Below, one piece after another: positions 1-6,625 of a stretch of 64,000 nucleotides of DNA. Made by a program: the position numbers and the translations under genes. Position 1 is the first letter of the stretch. The number at the start of each line of letters is the position of its first letter. Origin of the DNA: Leucobacter celer subsp. astrifaciens. Its GTDB lineage: Bacteria; Actinomycetota; Actinomycetes; Actinomycetales; Microbacteriaceae. The DNA is taken from assembly GCF_001273835.1 (NCBI RefSeq), contig NZ_JHEI01000138.1, positions 1 to 64,000 on the forward strand, given 5' to 3'. Under the pieces are notes generated by a model that made no database searches, had not been told where the DNA came from, and saw nothing but the letters and a program-made list of their open reading frames with translations.

Positions 1-83
1 TTTAATGAACCGGCGACCCACGAGAACTACACTAGATCCGCCTGCGGCAGCGTAGAATGGTTAAAAGAGACAGCCCGAAAACG
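1..83. other. Window edge, no gene seen
   Basis: The first 83 bases lie beyond the rplL terminator. I see no open reading frame, tRNA fold or clear promoter here. They are probably the start of the next intergenic region, cut by the window edge. Confidence 0.4.
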
Positions 84-118
84 AAAAAAGGCGGGACCCC
101 CCGAAGGTAAACCCGCCT
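84..118 (-). terminator. Rho-independent terminator of rplJ-rplL
   Basis: Read on the minus strand, the arms GGCGGG and CCCGCC are followed directly by a run of six T. The hairpin lies 16 bases after the rplL stop codon. This is the classic form of an intrinsic terminator and ends the ribosomal protein operon. Confidence 0.85.
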
Positions 119-133
119 CTTCAGCGAAGAACC

Positions 134-517
134 TTAGACGAGCTTGACGCCCGCGCCGGCCTCCTCGAGCTTGGTCTTGGCCTCCTCGGCGGCCTCCTTC
201 TTCGCACCCTCGAGCACGTTCTTGGGAGCCTCCTCGACGAGAGCCTTCGCCTCGCCCAGGCCCAGGCCGGTCAGCTCGCGCACGACCTTGATGACCTGGA
301 TCTTCTTGTCGCCGGCCGACTCGAGGACGACGTCGAACTCGTCCTTCTCCTCGACGGCCTCAGCGGCGCCACCGGCGGCCGGGGCAGCAGCGACGGCCAC
401 GGGAGCGGCAGCCGAAACGTCGAAGGTCTCCTCGAAGGCCTTCACGAACTCGGAGAGCTCGATGAGGGTGAGCTCCTTGAACTGCTCGAGCAGCTCTTCG
501 GTCGAAAGCTTAGCCAT
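134..517 (-). CDS. rplL: 50S ribosomal protein L7/L12
   Basis: This is the 127-residue stalk protein of the large ribosomal subunit. Dimers bind L10 and recruit translation GTPases. The N-terminal dimerisation helices (about residues 1-35) are followed by an Ala/Pro/Gly-rich hinge (about 35-55). The conserved C-terminal domain contains the [16 protein letters not shown] segment that contacts EF-Tu and EF-G. Length is normal for the family. The start is set by an AAGGAG box a few bases upstream. It lies 81 bases behind rplJ on the same strand and ends in a strong terminator. This order (rplJ then rplL) is near universal, so the call is secure. Confidence 0.98.
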   Translation of the reverse strand: MAKLSTEELLEQFKELTLIELSEFVKAFEETFDVSAAAPVAVAAAPAAGGAAEAVEEKDEFDVVLESAGDKKIQVIKVVRELTGLGLGEAKALVEEAPKNVLEGAKKEAAEEAKTKLEEAGAGVKLV

Positions 518-598
518 TGTGTTTCTCCTTGATGTCTGCCCGCGCGCATGCGCACGACAGGCGGGTCTTATTGATACCGAACCGGCGAGAGCCGATCC

Positions 599-1108
599 TT
601 ACGCGTCCTGCTTCTCCTGCAGCGCGCCGAAGCCGCGTGCGGCCTTGGCGGGCAGAGCGTTGAACAGCTGCGCAGCGCCGACCAGAGCGGCCTGCATGGC
701 GCCTGCGGCCTTGGCCAGCAGCACCTCGCGGCTCTCCAGATCGGCAAGCTTGCCTACCTCAGCAGCGGTCAGGGCGTTGCCATCGAAGTAGCCCGCCTTC
801 ACCACCAGAAGAGGGTTTGCCTTGGCGAAGTCACGCAGAGCCTTGGCGACCGCGACGGTGTCACCGTGCACGAAGGCGAGTGCCGAAGGACCGGCGAGCT
901 CGTCATCGAAAGCAGTGATCCCGGCGTTGTTGGCCGCAATCTTGGTCAGCGTGTTCTTCGACACGGCGTACGTCGCGTGCTCGCGGATGCTGTTGCGGAG
1001 ATCCCGCAGCTGAGCAACCGTGAGACCGCGGTACTCAGTCAGCAGAACGGCAGTCGACTCTTCAAACTTCTGCTGAAGATCGGCAACCGTAGCGTCCTTC
1101 GTAGCCAT
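599..1108 (-). CDS. rplJ: 50S ribosomal protein L10
   Basis: This 169-residue protein forms the base of the ribosomal stalk, anchoring L7/L12 dimers through its C-terminal helix to the 23S rRNA GTPase centre. The N-terminal segment MATKDATVADLQQKFEES and the motif TEYRGLTVAQLRDLR are typical of the family. An upstream extension to 1240 is open in the same frame but has no family similarity and would run through the structured leader, so the ATG at 1108 is preferred. It is the first gene of the rplJ-rplL operon. It is probably autoregulated through the leader described upstream. Confidence 0.97.
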   Translation of the reverse strand: MATKDATVADLQQKFEESTAVLLTEYRGLTVAQLRDLRNSIREHATYAVSKNTLTKIAANNAGITAFDDELAGPSALAFVHGDTVAVAKALRDFAKANPLLVVKAGYFDGNALTAAEVGKLADLESREVLLAKAAGAMQAALVGAAQLFNALPAKAARGFGALQEKQDA

Positions 1109-1185
1109 GGCGCTCCCTAGCTTGTCGTACCCGCGCGGCGGATGCCGCTCGGGGGCCGCGCCGCTCGAAACTCTCTCGAAACGAG

Positions 1186-1310
1186 AAAAAGCTCCGGCGC
1201 GCACGCACGGAGCTTCAGTGAGTTCGAGATCGGGATCCACCCCTCAAGGAGTTCTGCACCTGCGCTGGTCTCTGCTTTCGCAGACGTTCCGGGATCCTCG
1301 CGGATCCGTA
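1186..1310 (-). ncRNA. Candidate L10 leader with attenuator hairpin
   Basis: The 5' leader of rplJ contains two elements on the minus strand. At about 1253-1287 there is a stem GTCTGC/GCAGAC-like segment followed by AGACCAGCGCAGGTG. As I remember it, this resembles the conserved AGAC...AGGTG core of the L10 leader, to which the L10-L7/L12 complex binds. At 1186-1215 a hairpin with arms AGCTCCG and CGGAGCT runs into five T, which is a terminator shape lying 78 bases before the rplJ start. Together they suggest feedback attenuation of rplJ-rplL. The hairpin could instead simply end transcription from the response regulator upstream. I could not run a covariance search. Confidence 0.55.
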
Positions 1311-1333
1311 CCGGCGGTCTTTGGCCGAGGGAA

Positions 1334-1339
1334 ACTCTA
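1334..1339 (-). promoter_or_regulatory. Possible -10 box for rplJ-rplL
   Basis: TAGAGT on the minus strand fits a TAnnnT -10 box. It would start a leader of about 220 bases that includes the L10-type elements. No good -35 box was found. Confidence 0.3.
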
Positions 1340-1375
1340 CCACACTTTCGCGCGGCACGTCCCCGGCGAGCGGGA

Positions 1376-1463
1376 AGTGGATCGGCACGCCTTGCGATCC
1401 GGCGACTGCGGCTTCGCCGCGGTCGCTGCCAGACCCAGCCACGCAAGGCTTAGCCGATCCACT
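1376..1463. repeat. Long nested inverted repeat
   Basis: The outer arms at 1376-1396 and 1442-1463 (AGTGGATCGGC...CCTTGCG against CGCAAGG...GCCGATCCACT) are complementary over about 20 bases with one bulge. Inside them a second hairpin, 1402-1426, has arms GCGACTGCGG and CCGCGGTCGC. It lies between the response regulator and rplJ, both on the minus strand. It may end response regulator transcription, but it has no T run. Confidence 0.6.
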
Positions 1464-1551
1464 CCCCACTCGCCTCATACTGAAAGTCCCGCGCGAGCTC
1501 TCATAGAGGATTTCCTGAGAGGGAACGGGGGCAGGTCTCTCGAAGAAGCTT

Positions 1552-2274
1552 CTAGTTGGCGGGCTTGAGCATGTAGCCCGCGCCGCGCACGGTGTGGAGC
1601 ATGGGTTCGCGGCCGCTGTCGATCTTCTTGCGCAGGTACGAGATGTAGAGCTCGACCACCGTGGACTTGCCGCTGAAGTCGTACGCCCAGACGCGATCGA
1701 GGATCTGCGCCTTCGACAGCACCCGGTTCGGGTTGCGCATGAGATAGCGCAGCAGCTCGAACTCGGTATTGGTCACCGTGATCGGCTCGCCGCCGCGCTC
1801 CACGTCGTAGCTGTCCTCGTTGAGGGTGAGATCGCCCACCCGCAGCACCGGGTCGGGCTGCTGCGCGAGCGTCAGCTGCGAACGGCGCACCAGTCCACGG
1901 AGGCGCGCGATCAGCTCCTCGAGGCTGAAGGGCTTGACCACGTAGTCGTCACCACCGGCGGTGAGTCCGTTGACCCGATCCTCGACGGAATCGAGCGCCG
2001 TGAGGAACAGCACCGGGAACATCTCCCCCGCGCTGCGCAGCCGCGCCAGCAGCTGCATGCCGTCGAAATCGGGAAGCATGATGTCGAGCACCGCGACATC
2101 GGGTTCGAACGACTTGATCTTGTCGAGCGCCTCCTGGCCGGTCGACGCGGTGTCGACCTCCCACCCCTCGTACCGGAGTGCCATTGCGACCAACTGCGTG
2201 ATCGACTCCTCGTCATCGACCACCAGTGCGCGGATCTTGCCGCCGTCTACGCGCTTCAAAGCCTGCGAATCCAT
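1552..2274 (-). CDS. OmpR/PhoB-type response regulator, orphan
   Basis: This 240-residue protein has a receiver domain (about residues 15-130) with acidic pocket VVDDEES and phosphoacceptor Asp in AVLDIMLPDFDGM. It is followed by a winged-helix DNA-binding domain (about 145-238) carrying TEFELLRYLMRNPNRVLSK and VVELYISYLRKKID. It should bind DNA when phosphorylated by a sensor kinase. No histidine kinase gene lies next to it, so its partner must be elsewhere. I chose the ATG at 2274, which has GGAG nine bases upstream; an in-frame start at 2310 adds 12 unconserved residues. It resembles the TrcR/PhoP branch of actinobacterial regulators, but I cannot name the orthologue. Confidence 0.9.
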   Translation of the reverse strand: MDSQALKRVDGGKIRALVVDDEESITQLVAMALRYEGWEVDTASTGQEALDKIKSFEPDVAVLDIMLPDFDGMQLLARLRSAGEMFPVLFLTALDSVEDRVNGLTAGGDDYVVKPFSLEELIARLRGLVRRSQLTLAQQPDPVLRVGDLTLNEDSYDVERGGEPITVTNTEFELLRYLMRNPNRVLSKAQILDRVWAYDFSGKSTVVELYISYLRKKIDSGREPMLHTVRGAGYMLKPAN

Positions 2275-2776
2275 AACCGGATGCTCCTTCTCCGGGCTCA
2301 GTCCGTGCACGAGAAGTCAACCGTGCCCGGGCCCCCCTAGCCCATTGGGTCCTCTCCGCAAGATCGTTCCTGCGGAAACGATGCGGATTTCTCTCGCCGC
2401 CGAGCCTATCGCCTCGTTTCGGTGCGCCCCACCGCAGTTTTCACCTATCTCAGAGCCCATCCTGTGAACCAAACCGGAGCACCCACACACTATTCATGGC
2501 AGATCCGCGGAACCATGCGGTTCACACATCCTCACTCGCTCGAATCACACCGGGAATCTCTTCATCGACTCCCAGGAAACTCACTGTTCGATTCCTTTGA
2601 GAAGGATCCGCCACCCGTCGGACACCATGCAGATTTCCGCTCCATCCAGGACATTTCTCATCAGGTGTCGCCTCAATCCAGCGTGCGCGAAACCCCGACG
2701 GCGACGCGCGGGACCTCCGTCGACGACGCGCGCGCCGCAGTCGTCGAGGCGCCCGTGAGCATGGGAGACTGATGGG
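2275..2776. other. 502-base intergenic region with one hairpin
   Basis: This divergent region separates the response regulator (minus) from the YqaJ-type gene (plus). A clear hairpin lies at 2355-2387, with arms TCCGCA-ATCGTT and AACGAT-GCGGA and a small bulge. It is about 80 bases upstream of the response regulator start and could be an operator or part of its leader. A shorter GAACC/GGTTC repeat sits at about 2511. I see no convincing coding sequence here. Confidence 0.45.
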
Positions 2777-3364
2777 GTGTCCGACCCGATCCCGAGCTAT
2801 CTGAGCCGCGTGGTGACCGACGGTACCGACCGCATGGCGTGGATGCGCGCCCGCGCGCGCGGGATCACCGCCACCGACGTCGCCAAGCTCTCGACATCGC
2901 GCTCCATCGAATCCGCTGCTCACGAGAAGCTGCACGGCAGCCGCTTCACGGGCAACGCGTACACGGAGCACGGCAAGGCGCGCGAGCCCGAGATCGCGGC
3001 GTGGGTGATGCGGGAGCACGGGATCGCCCCCAGCCAGGCGCTCTTCCACGCCGAGTCCGATCTGCGGCACCTCGCCACCCCCGACGGCCTCGCCCAGCGC
3101 ACCGGCGGCACGATAGAACTCGCCGAGATCAAGACCACCAACAAAGAGTGGCGCTCGATCCCCCGCAACTATCTGCGGCAGGTCTGGTGGCAGCAGTACG
3201 TGCTCGGTGCCGAGCGCACGCTCATGGTGTGGGAGCGGCACGAGAACTTCGTGCCGGTCGGGGAGCCCGAGTACCGCTGGGTGGATCGCGACGAGAACGA
3301 GATCGAGCGTCTCGTGAAGCTCGCGAGCCAGCTCATCGACGTGCTCATCGCCCGCACCAGCTGA
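2777..3364 (+). CDS. YqaJ/lambda-exonuclease-like PD-(D/E)XK nuclease
   Basis: This 195-residue protein looks like a YqaJ-family recombinase nuclease, the phage-type 5'-3' DNA exonuclease fold. Visible signatures are the N-terminal GITATDVAKL, the helix NAYTEHGKAREPEIAAWV supplying a catalytic Glu, the PD of ATPDGL, and the ELAEIKTTN strand supplying the E-x-K. Translation begins with GTG at 2777 behind a GGGAG box. In phages such nucleases pair with a RecT-type annealing protein; none lies nearby, and no other phage genes are seen. It may be a domesticated gene with a repair role. The family assignment is firm and the role is inference. Confidence 0.85.
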   Translation: MSDPIPSYLSRVVTDGTDRMAWMRARARGITATDVAKLSTSRSIESAAHEKLHGSRFTGNAYTEHGKAREPEIAAWVMREHGIAPSQALFHAESDLRHLATPDGLAQRTGGTIELAEIKTTNKEWRSIPRNYLRQVWWQQYVLGAERTLMVWERHENFVPVGEPEYRWVDRDENEIERLVKLASQLIDVLIARTS

Positions 3365-3440
3365 GGTACTCACCAGCCGAAGCCCGTGGGCGCCGAGGCA
3401 CCCGGATGAGCGGCGACTCGCACGCTCCGCCTGCGCTCGG

Positions 3441-3482
3441 CAGCAGACGCTCCGAGAACCCGCGTCTCTCGGCCGTCTGCTG
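3441..3482. terminator. Bidirectional hairpin between convergent genes
   Basis: Arms CAGCAGACG (3441-3449) and CGTCTGCTG (3474-3482) enclose a second stem CCGAGA/TCTCGG. The hairpin lies between the convergent YqaJ-type gene and the bPH2 gene, which suits a shared terminator, although there is no T tract. Confidence 0.5.
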
Positions 3483-3572
3483 TCAAACCGAGCCTGGCAG
3501 TGGAACGCGGCAGGGCAACTTCGGCTGTGAGACCGGCCCACGGTCACGACCTCTGACGAAGCCGCAATCCGG

Positions 3573-4208
3573 CTAGAAGAAGCCGCGTTCCGGCTCGGGG
3601 TCCCGCCCATCGTTCAGCCCGCCCGGGTCGGGCGGCGCGCCCTGCGCTGCCCCGGGCATCGCCCCCGAGAGGTGCTGCTGCACCCGCGTCGCGTGCTCGT
3701 AGTTGCGCTCCATGAGCTCGTGCAGCGCGTCGGCCACCACCGCCACGCCGGGCACGTCTTCGAGACGCAGGCTCTCGGCGCCGTGCAGCACGTCGATGTC
3801 TCCGGCGCCCCGCAGGCGCTGCAGCACGCTGCGCCTGGTCTTCACCTCGCGCACCCTGCCGAGCGCGACCTCCGAGCGCTGATGCACGAACAGTCCGCGG
3901 CGCACGATCACGCGGCGCGTGGTGACCGTGGTGCGGTGCGCCAGCCAGGCGAGCACCGGCAGCACTCCGAGCACCAGGCCCACCAGCGCGGCGGCCACGC
4001 CCGCGAGCAGGTTCATCCAGAACTCCGGCAGGGCGCCCACCCAGTATCCGGCCACGGCGGCCAGAGCGATCAGCACGCACACCGGCAGCACGAGCCTTCG
4101 CCCGTGCCGCCGGAATCGGAGCACCACCGCCTCAGGCTGCGTGTAGCTCGCCGGCGCGGGACCGAGGATCGAGTCGACCTCGGCTGTCACCGATCGGGGT
4201 TTGGACAT
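3573..4208 (-). CDS. Membrane protein with bacterial PH domain (bPH2)
   Basis: This 211-residue protein has two hydrophobic helices (about residues 38-57 and 63-88) followed by a bPH2/YdbT-like domain (about 90-180) with TTVTTRRVIVRRGLFVHQRSEV and the AESLRLEDVPGV strand. The C-terminal tail is Pro/Gly/Asp-rich. Such proteins sit in the cytoplasmic membrane; their biochemical role is poorly known. It starts four bases after the flotillin stop codon, so it is the last gene of the NfeD-flotillin-bPH2 operon. That context suggests a part in membrane microdomain organisation. The last point is inference from neighbours. Confidence 0.85.
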   Translation of the reverse strand: MSKPRSVTAEVDSILGPAPASYTQPEAVVLRFRRHGRRLVLPVCVLIALAAVAGYWVGALPEFWMNLLAGVAAALVGLVLGVLPVLAWLAHRTTVTTRRVIVRRGLFVHQRSEVALGRVREVKTRRSVLQRLRGAGDIDVLHGAESLRLEDVPGVAVVADALHELMERNYEHATRVQQHLSGAMPGAAQGAPPDPGGLNDGRDPEPERGFF

Positions 4209-4212
4209 GCCC

Positions 4213-5904
4213 CTATTCTGCCTGGTTCGGCCGCGACGACTCGCCGATGCCGTTCAGTCCCTCGGCAGCCCGCGATGCGGCGCGCTGTGCGGCTTCGCTC
4301 GCCGCGTTCGCGGCGGTTCCCGCAGCATCCGCCGCATCGCTCGCCGCGCGCGAGGCGGTCTCGGCCAGATCCTGAGCGGCGCCGGAGGCCTCTTCCGCGG
4401 AGTACCGCGCCGCCTCGGCACGACTCTCCGCACCGCGGCTCTCCACCCCACGACTCTCAGCATCGCGGCTCTCCGCACCGCGGACCCGGCTCTGCGCGCT
4501 GGACGCCGCGCGCCCCGCGGCCGCACCCGTCACGCCACCGGTCACGGCGCCGTTCAGCATGCCGACCAGGTCGACGCCCACCGTGTCCTTGGCCATCTCG
4601 AGCAGGCCCTTGATGTTGCCCATCGCCTCGCCCGCGACCTTCGAGGTACCGTCGGCCGACACGACCGTCATGTTGTCGATCGCGCCGATCGCCTGCGCGT
4701 ACTCGCTCGCGATCTCGGGCAGCAGGTGGATGAGCTCCTGCGCGAGCACCGCCTGCGACTGGGTTTCGAGCGCGCGGGCACGGGCGTCGATCGCGGTCGC
4801 CTCGGCGCGGCCCTTCGCCTCGAGGGCGGCGGCCTCGGCGCGACCCTCGGCCTCGAGCGCCTCGGACGCGGCGATACGAGCGGCGCGGTTCGCGACGCCC
4901 TCGCGCTCGACCGCCTTCGCACGGCCCTCCGCGGCCGATACCGCAGCAGCGGCCTCGGCCTTGGCGAGCGCCTCGACCCGGTAGGCCTCGGCTTCGGCGA
5001 CCGCGCGCACATCGGCGTTGAGCTTCTCGGTGCGCAGCGCGACTTCCTTCTGCGCGGTGATCTGCTGCTGCTCGACGATCGCCTGCTGCTGGATCGCCTG
5101 CTCGAGCGGTTCGGCGGCCGTGGCCTGCGCGGTGGCCTTGTCGGTCTCCACCTGCACGGCGGCCTGACGCAGCTTCAGCTCGCGATTGCGGTCGACGAGC
5201 ACCTGCTCGGCGGCGATCTTCGCCTCCTGCGAGGCCTGGTAGGCGTTGGTCTCGGCGATGTCGGCCTGCTGGCGCACCTTCGCCGCCTCCGGGCGGCCGA
5301 TGTTCGCGATGTAGTCTGCGCCGTCGCGGATCTCCTGGATCTGCAGCGTATCGACCACGAGGCCCTGCTTGGTGAGCGCCTCTTCGGCCGCCTCGAGCAC
5401 GCTCTGCGCGACGACGGCACGATCCCGGATGATCTGCAGCACCGTCAGGCCGCCGATGATGGAGCGCAGCGAGCCCGACAGCACCTCCTGCGTCGACTCG
5501 TCGATCTCGTCGGAGTTCGAGAGGAATCGCTGGGCGGCCGCGCGGATCATCTCCTGGGTGCCGCCGACCTTGACCACGGCGACCGCCTGCGCCTGGATCG
5601 TGATGCCGTCGGTGGTCTGCGCCTCGGTGGTGATGGTGAGTCGGCGCGAACGGAGCGAGATGGTGAACGACTTCTGCACGAAGGGCAACACGAAGACGCC
5701 GCCTCCCGTGACGACCTTCTGGCCCGAGAGGTCGCGCGACCTCTGACCCGAGGCGTCGACCACCTCTTTGCCCTTGCCACCCGTGACGATGATCGCCTCG
5801 TCGGGCTTGGCGATGCGGTAGCGCTTGATGATGACGAGCGCGACGAGCACCAGCGCGATGACCGCGCCGAAGATCCCGACGATCGCCGGACTTGCGAACA
5901 ACAT
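4213..5904 (-). CDS. Flotillin family (SPFH/band 7) protein
   Basis: This 563-residue protein has one N-terminal membrane helix (about residues 5-27), an SPFH domain (about 30-200) and a long Ala/Glu-rich coiled coil (about 210-390) typical of bacterial FloT/YuaG proteins. These oligomerise into membrane microdomain scaffolds. The C-terminal 90 residues are unusual: several copies of an ESRGAESR-like unit are followed by an Ala/Ser/Glu-rich low-complexity tail. The gene starts 12 bases after NfeD and is followed at four bases by the bPH2 protein, so the three are probably co-transcribed. NfeD-flotillin pairing is well known in bacteria. Confidence 0.92.
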   Translation of the reverse strand: MLFASPAIVGIFGAVIALVLVALVIIKRYRIAKPDEAIIVTGGKGKEVVDASGQRSRDLSGQKVVTGGGVFVLPFVQKSFTISLRSRRLTITTEAQTTDGITIQAQAVAVVKVGGTQEMIRAAAQRFLSNSDEIDESTQEVLSGSLRSIIGGLTVLQIIRDRAVVAQSVLEAAEEALTKQGLVVDTLQIQEIRDGADYIANIGRPEAAKVRQQADIAETNAYQASQEAKIAAEQVLVDRNRELKLRQAAVQVETDKATAQATAAEPLEQAIQQQAIVEQQQITAQKEVALRTEKLNADVRAVAEAEAYRVEALAKAEAAAAVSAAEGRAKAVEREGVANRAARIAASEALEAEGRAEAAALEAKGRAEATAIDARARALETQSQAVLAQELIHLLPEIASEYAQAIGAIDNMTVVSADGTSKVAGEAMGNIKGLLEMAKDTVGVDLVGMLNGAVTGGVTGAAAGRAASSAQSRVRGAESRDAESRGVESRGAESRAEAARYSAEEASGAAQDLAETASRAASDAADAAGTAANAASEAAQRAASRAAEGLNGIGESSRPNQAE

Positions 5905-5915
5905 TCAGTCTCCGT

Positions 5916-6554
5916 TCATTCGGATGTTGGGTCGTGGTCGGATCGCTCCGCGGGATCCGATGGTTCTGACGGCTGCTGCGGCTCCGGGGCTGCAGCGGGC
6001 GCGATCGGTTCAGCGGGCTCGAGCGGTTCGACGCGCACCGAGGTCGAGGTGACGATCTGGATCACGCGCACCGCGGTGCCGCGCGGAATGGGCTCCGCGG
6101 CGGTCGCGGAGAGCGAGATGCGCTCGCCGTGGCGGGTGAGCGCGACCTCGCCGAGACCGCCCTGCGGGATCGCGAGAACCACCGACCCCTGAGAACCCAC
6201 GAGGTCGTCACCGCTGACGGCCGTGGTCGACTCCGCGTTGCGGATGAGCCGCGAGAGCCACCACGCGGCGGCCCCGCCCACGACTCCCGCGAGCGCGCCC
6301 ACGATCGCCGCGACCGGCGTCGACATCCCAGCGCCCACGCTCGCGAACGAGGTGAAGCCGAAGATCGCGGTGAACGCGGCGATCGTGGTGAGGCTGAGCG
6401 GCCCGTCGCCGAAGTCGAACGCGTCGAAGATGCCGTCGAGCAGCAGCGAGATGAGCAGCAGCACCCCGCCGACGATGCCGATGATCAGGAAGATCCCGCC
6501 GGCGAAGAGCGAACCGTCGAGCAGACGCTCGATCCAGGTGAAGATGCCGTCCAT
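5916..6554 (-). CDS. NfeD-like membrane protein
   Basis: This 212-residue protein has three hydrophobic helices (about residues 17-40, 50-72 and 80-105) followed by a small OB-fold domain (about 125-180) containing LVGSQGSVVLAIPQGGLGEVAL. This is the layout of NfeD proteins that accompany flotillins. The tail is rich in Pro, Glu and Ala. The ATG at 6554 has a strong GAGGGGG box. The same frame stays open far upstream but runs antisense through an ABC transporter, so it is rejected. It is the first gene of the operon; a -10 candidate TACCCT lies at 6590-6595. Confidence 0.88.
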   Translation of the reverse strand: MDGIFTWIERLLDGSLFAGGIFLIIGIVGGVLLLISLLLDGIFDAFDFGDGPLSLTTIAAFTAIFGFTSFASVGAGMSTPVAAIVGALAGVVGGAAAWWLSRLIRNAESTTAVSGDDLVGSQGSVVLAIPQGGLGEVALTRHGERISLSATAAEPIPRGTAVRVIQIVTSTSVRVEPLEPAEPIAPAAAPEPQQPSEPSDPAERSDHDPTSE

Positions 6555-6589
6555 CGGTTTCCCCCTCTCGGTTCGATCGTGTACTGCTG

Positions 6590-6595
6590 AGGGTA
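6590..6595 (-). promoter_or_regulatory. Candidate -10 box for the nfeD-flotillin operon
   Basis: TACCCT on the minus strand lies 35 bases before the nfeD ATG, after the stop of the peptide transporter. No clear -35 box was found. Confidence 0.35.
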
Positions 6596-6625
6596 TCAAG
6601 CACGCCCGACGCGCACGCAACCGTT

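Noticed and set aside
1..60. Possible tRNA or RNA gene at the window start
   Set aside because: No cloverleaf arms, T-loop GGTTCGA sequence or CCA end could be found.
2422..2772. Small plus-strand gene upstream of the YqaJ-type gene
   Set aside because: The frame lacks a ribosome binding site and any recognisable motif; composition does not look coding.
4201..6192. 663-codon plus-strand frame opposite the flotillin gene
   Set aside because: It is a Leu/Arg/Asp-rich antisense shadow of the coiled-coil flotillin and has no family signature.
6208..6603. Possible small gene antiparallel and overlapping the nfeD region
   Set aside because: The translation is Arg-rich low-complexity sequence typical of shadow frames in GC-rich DNA.
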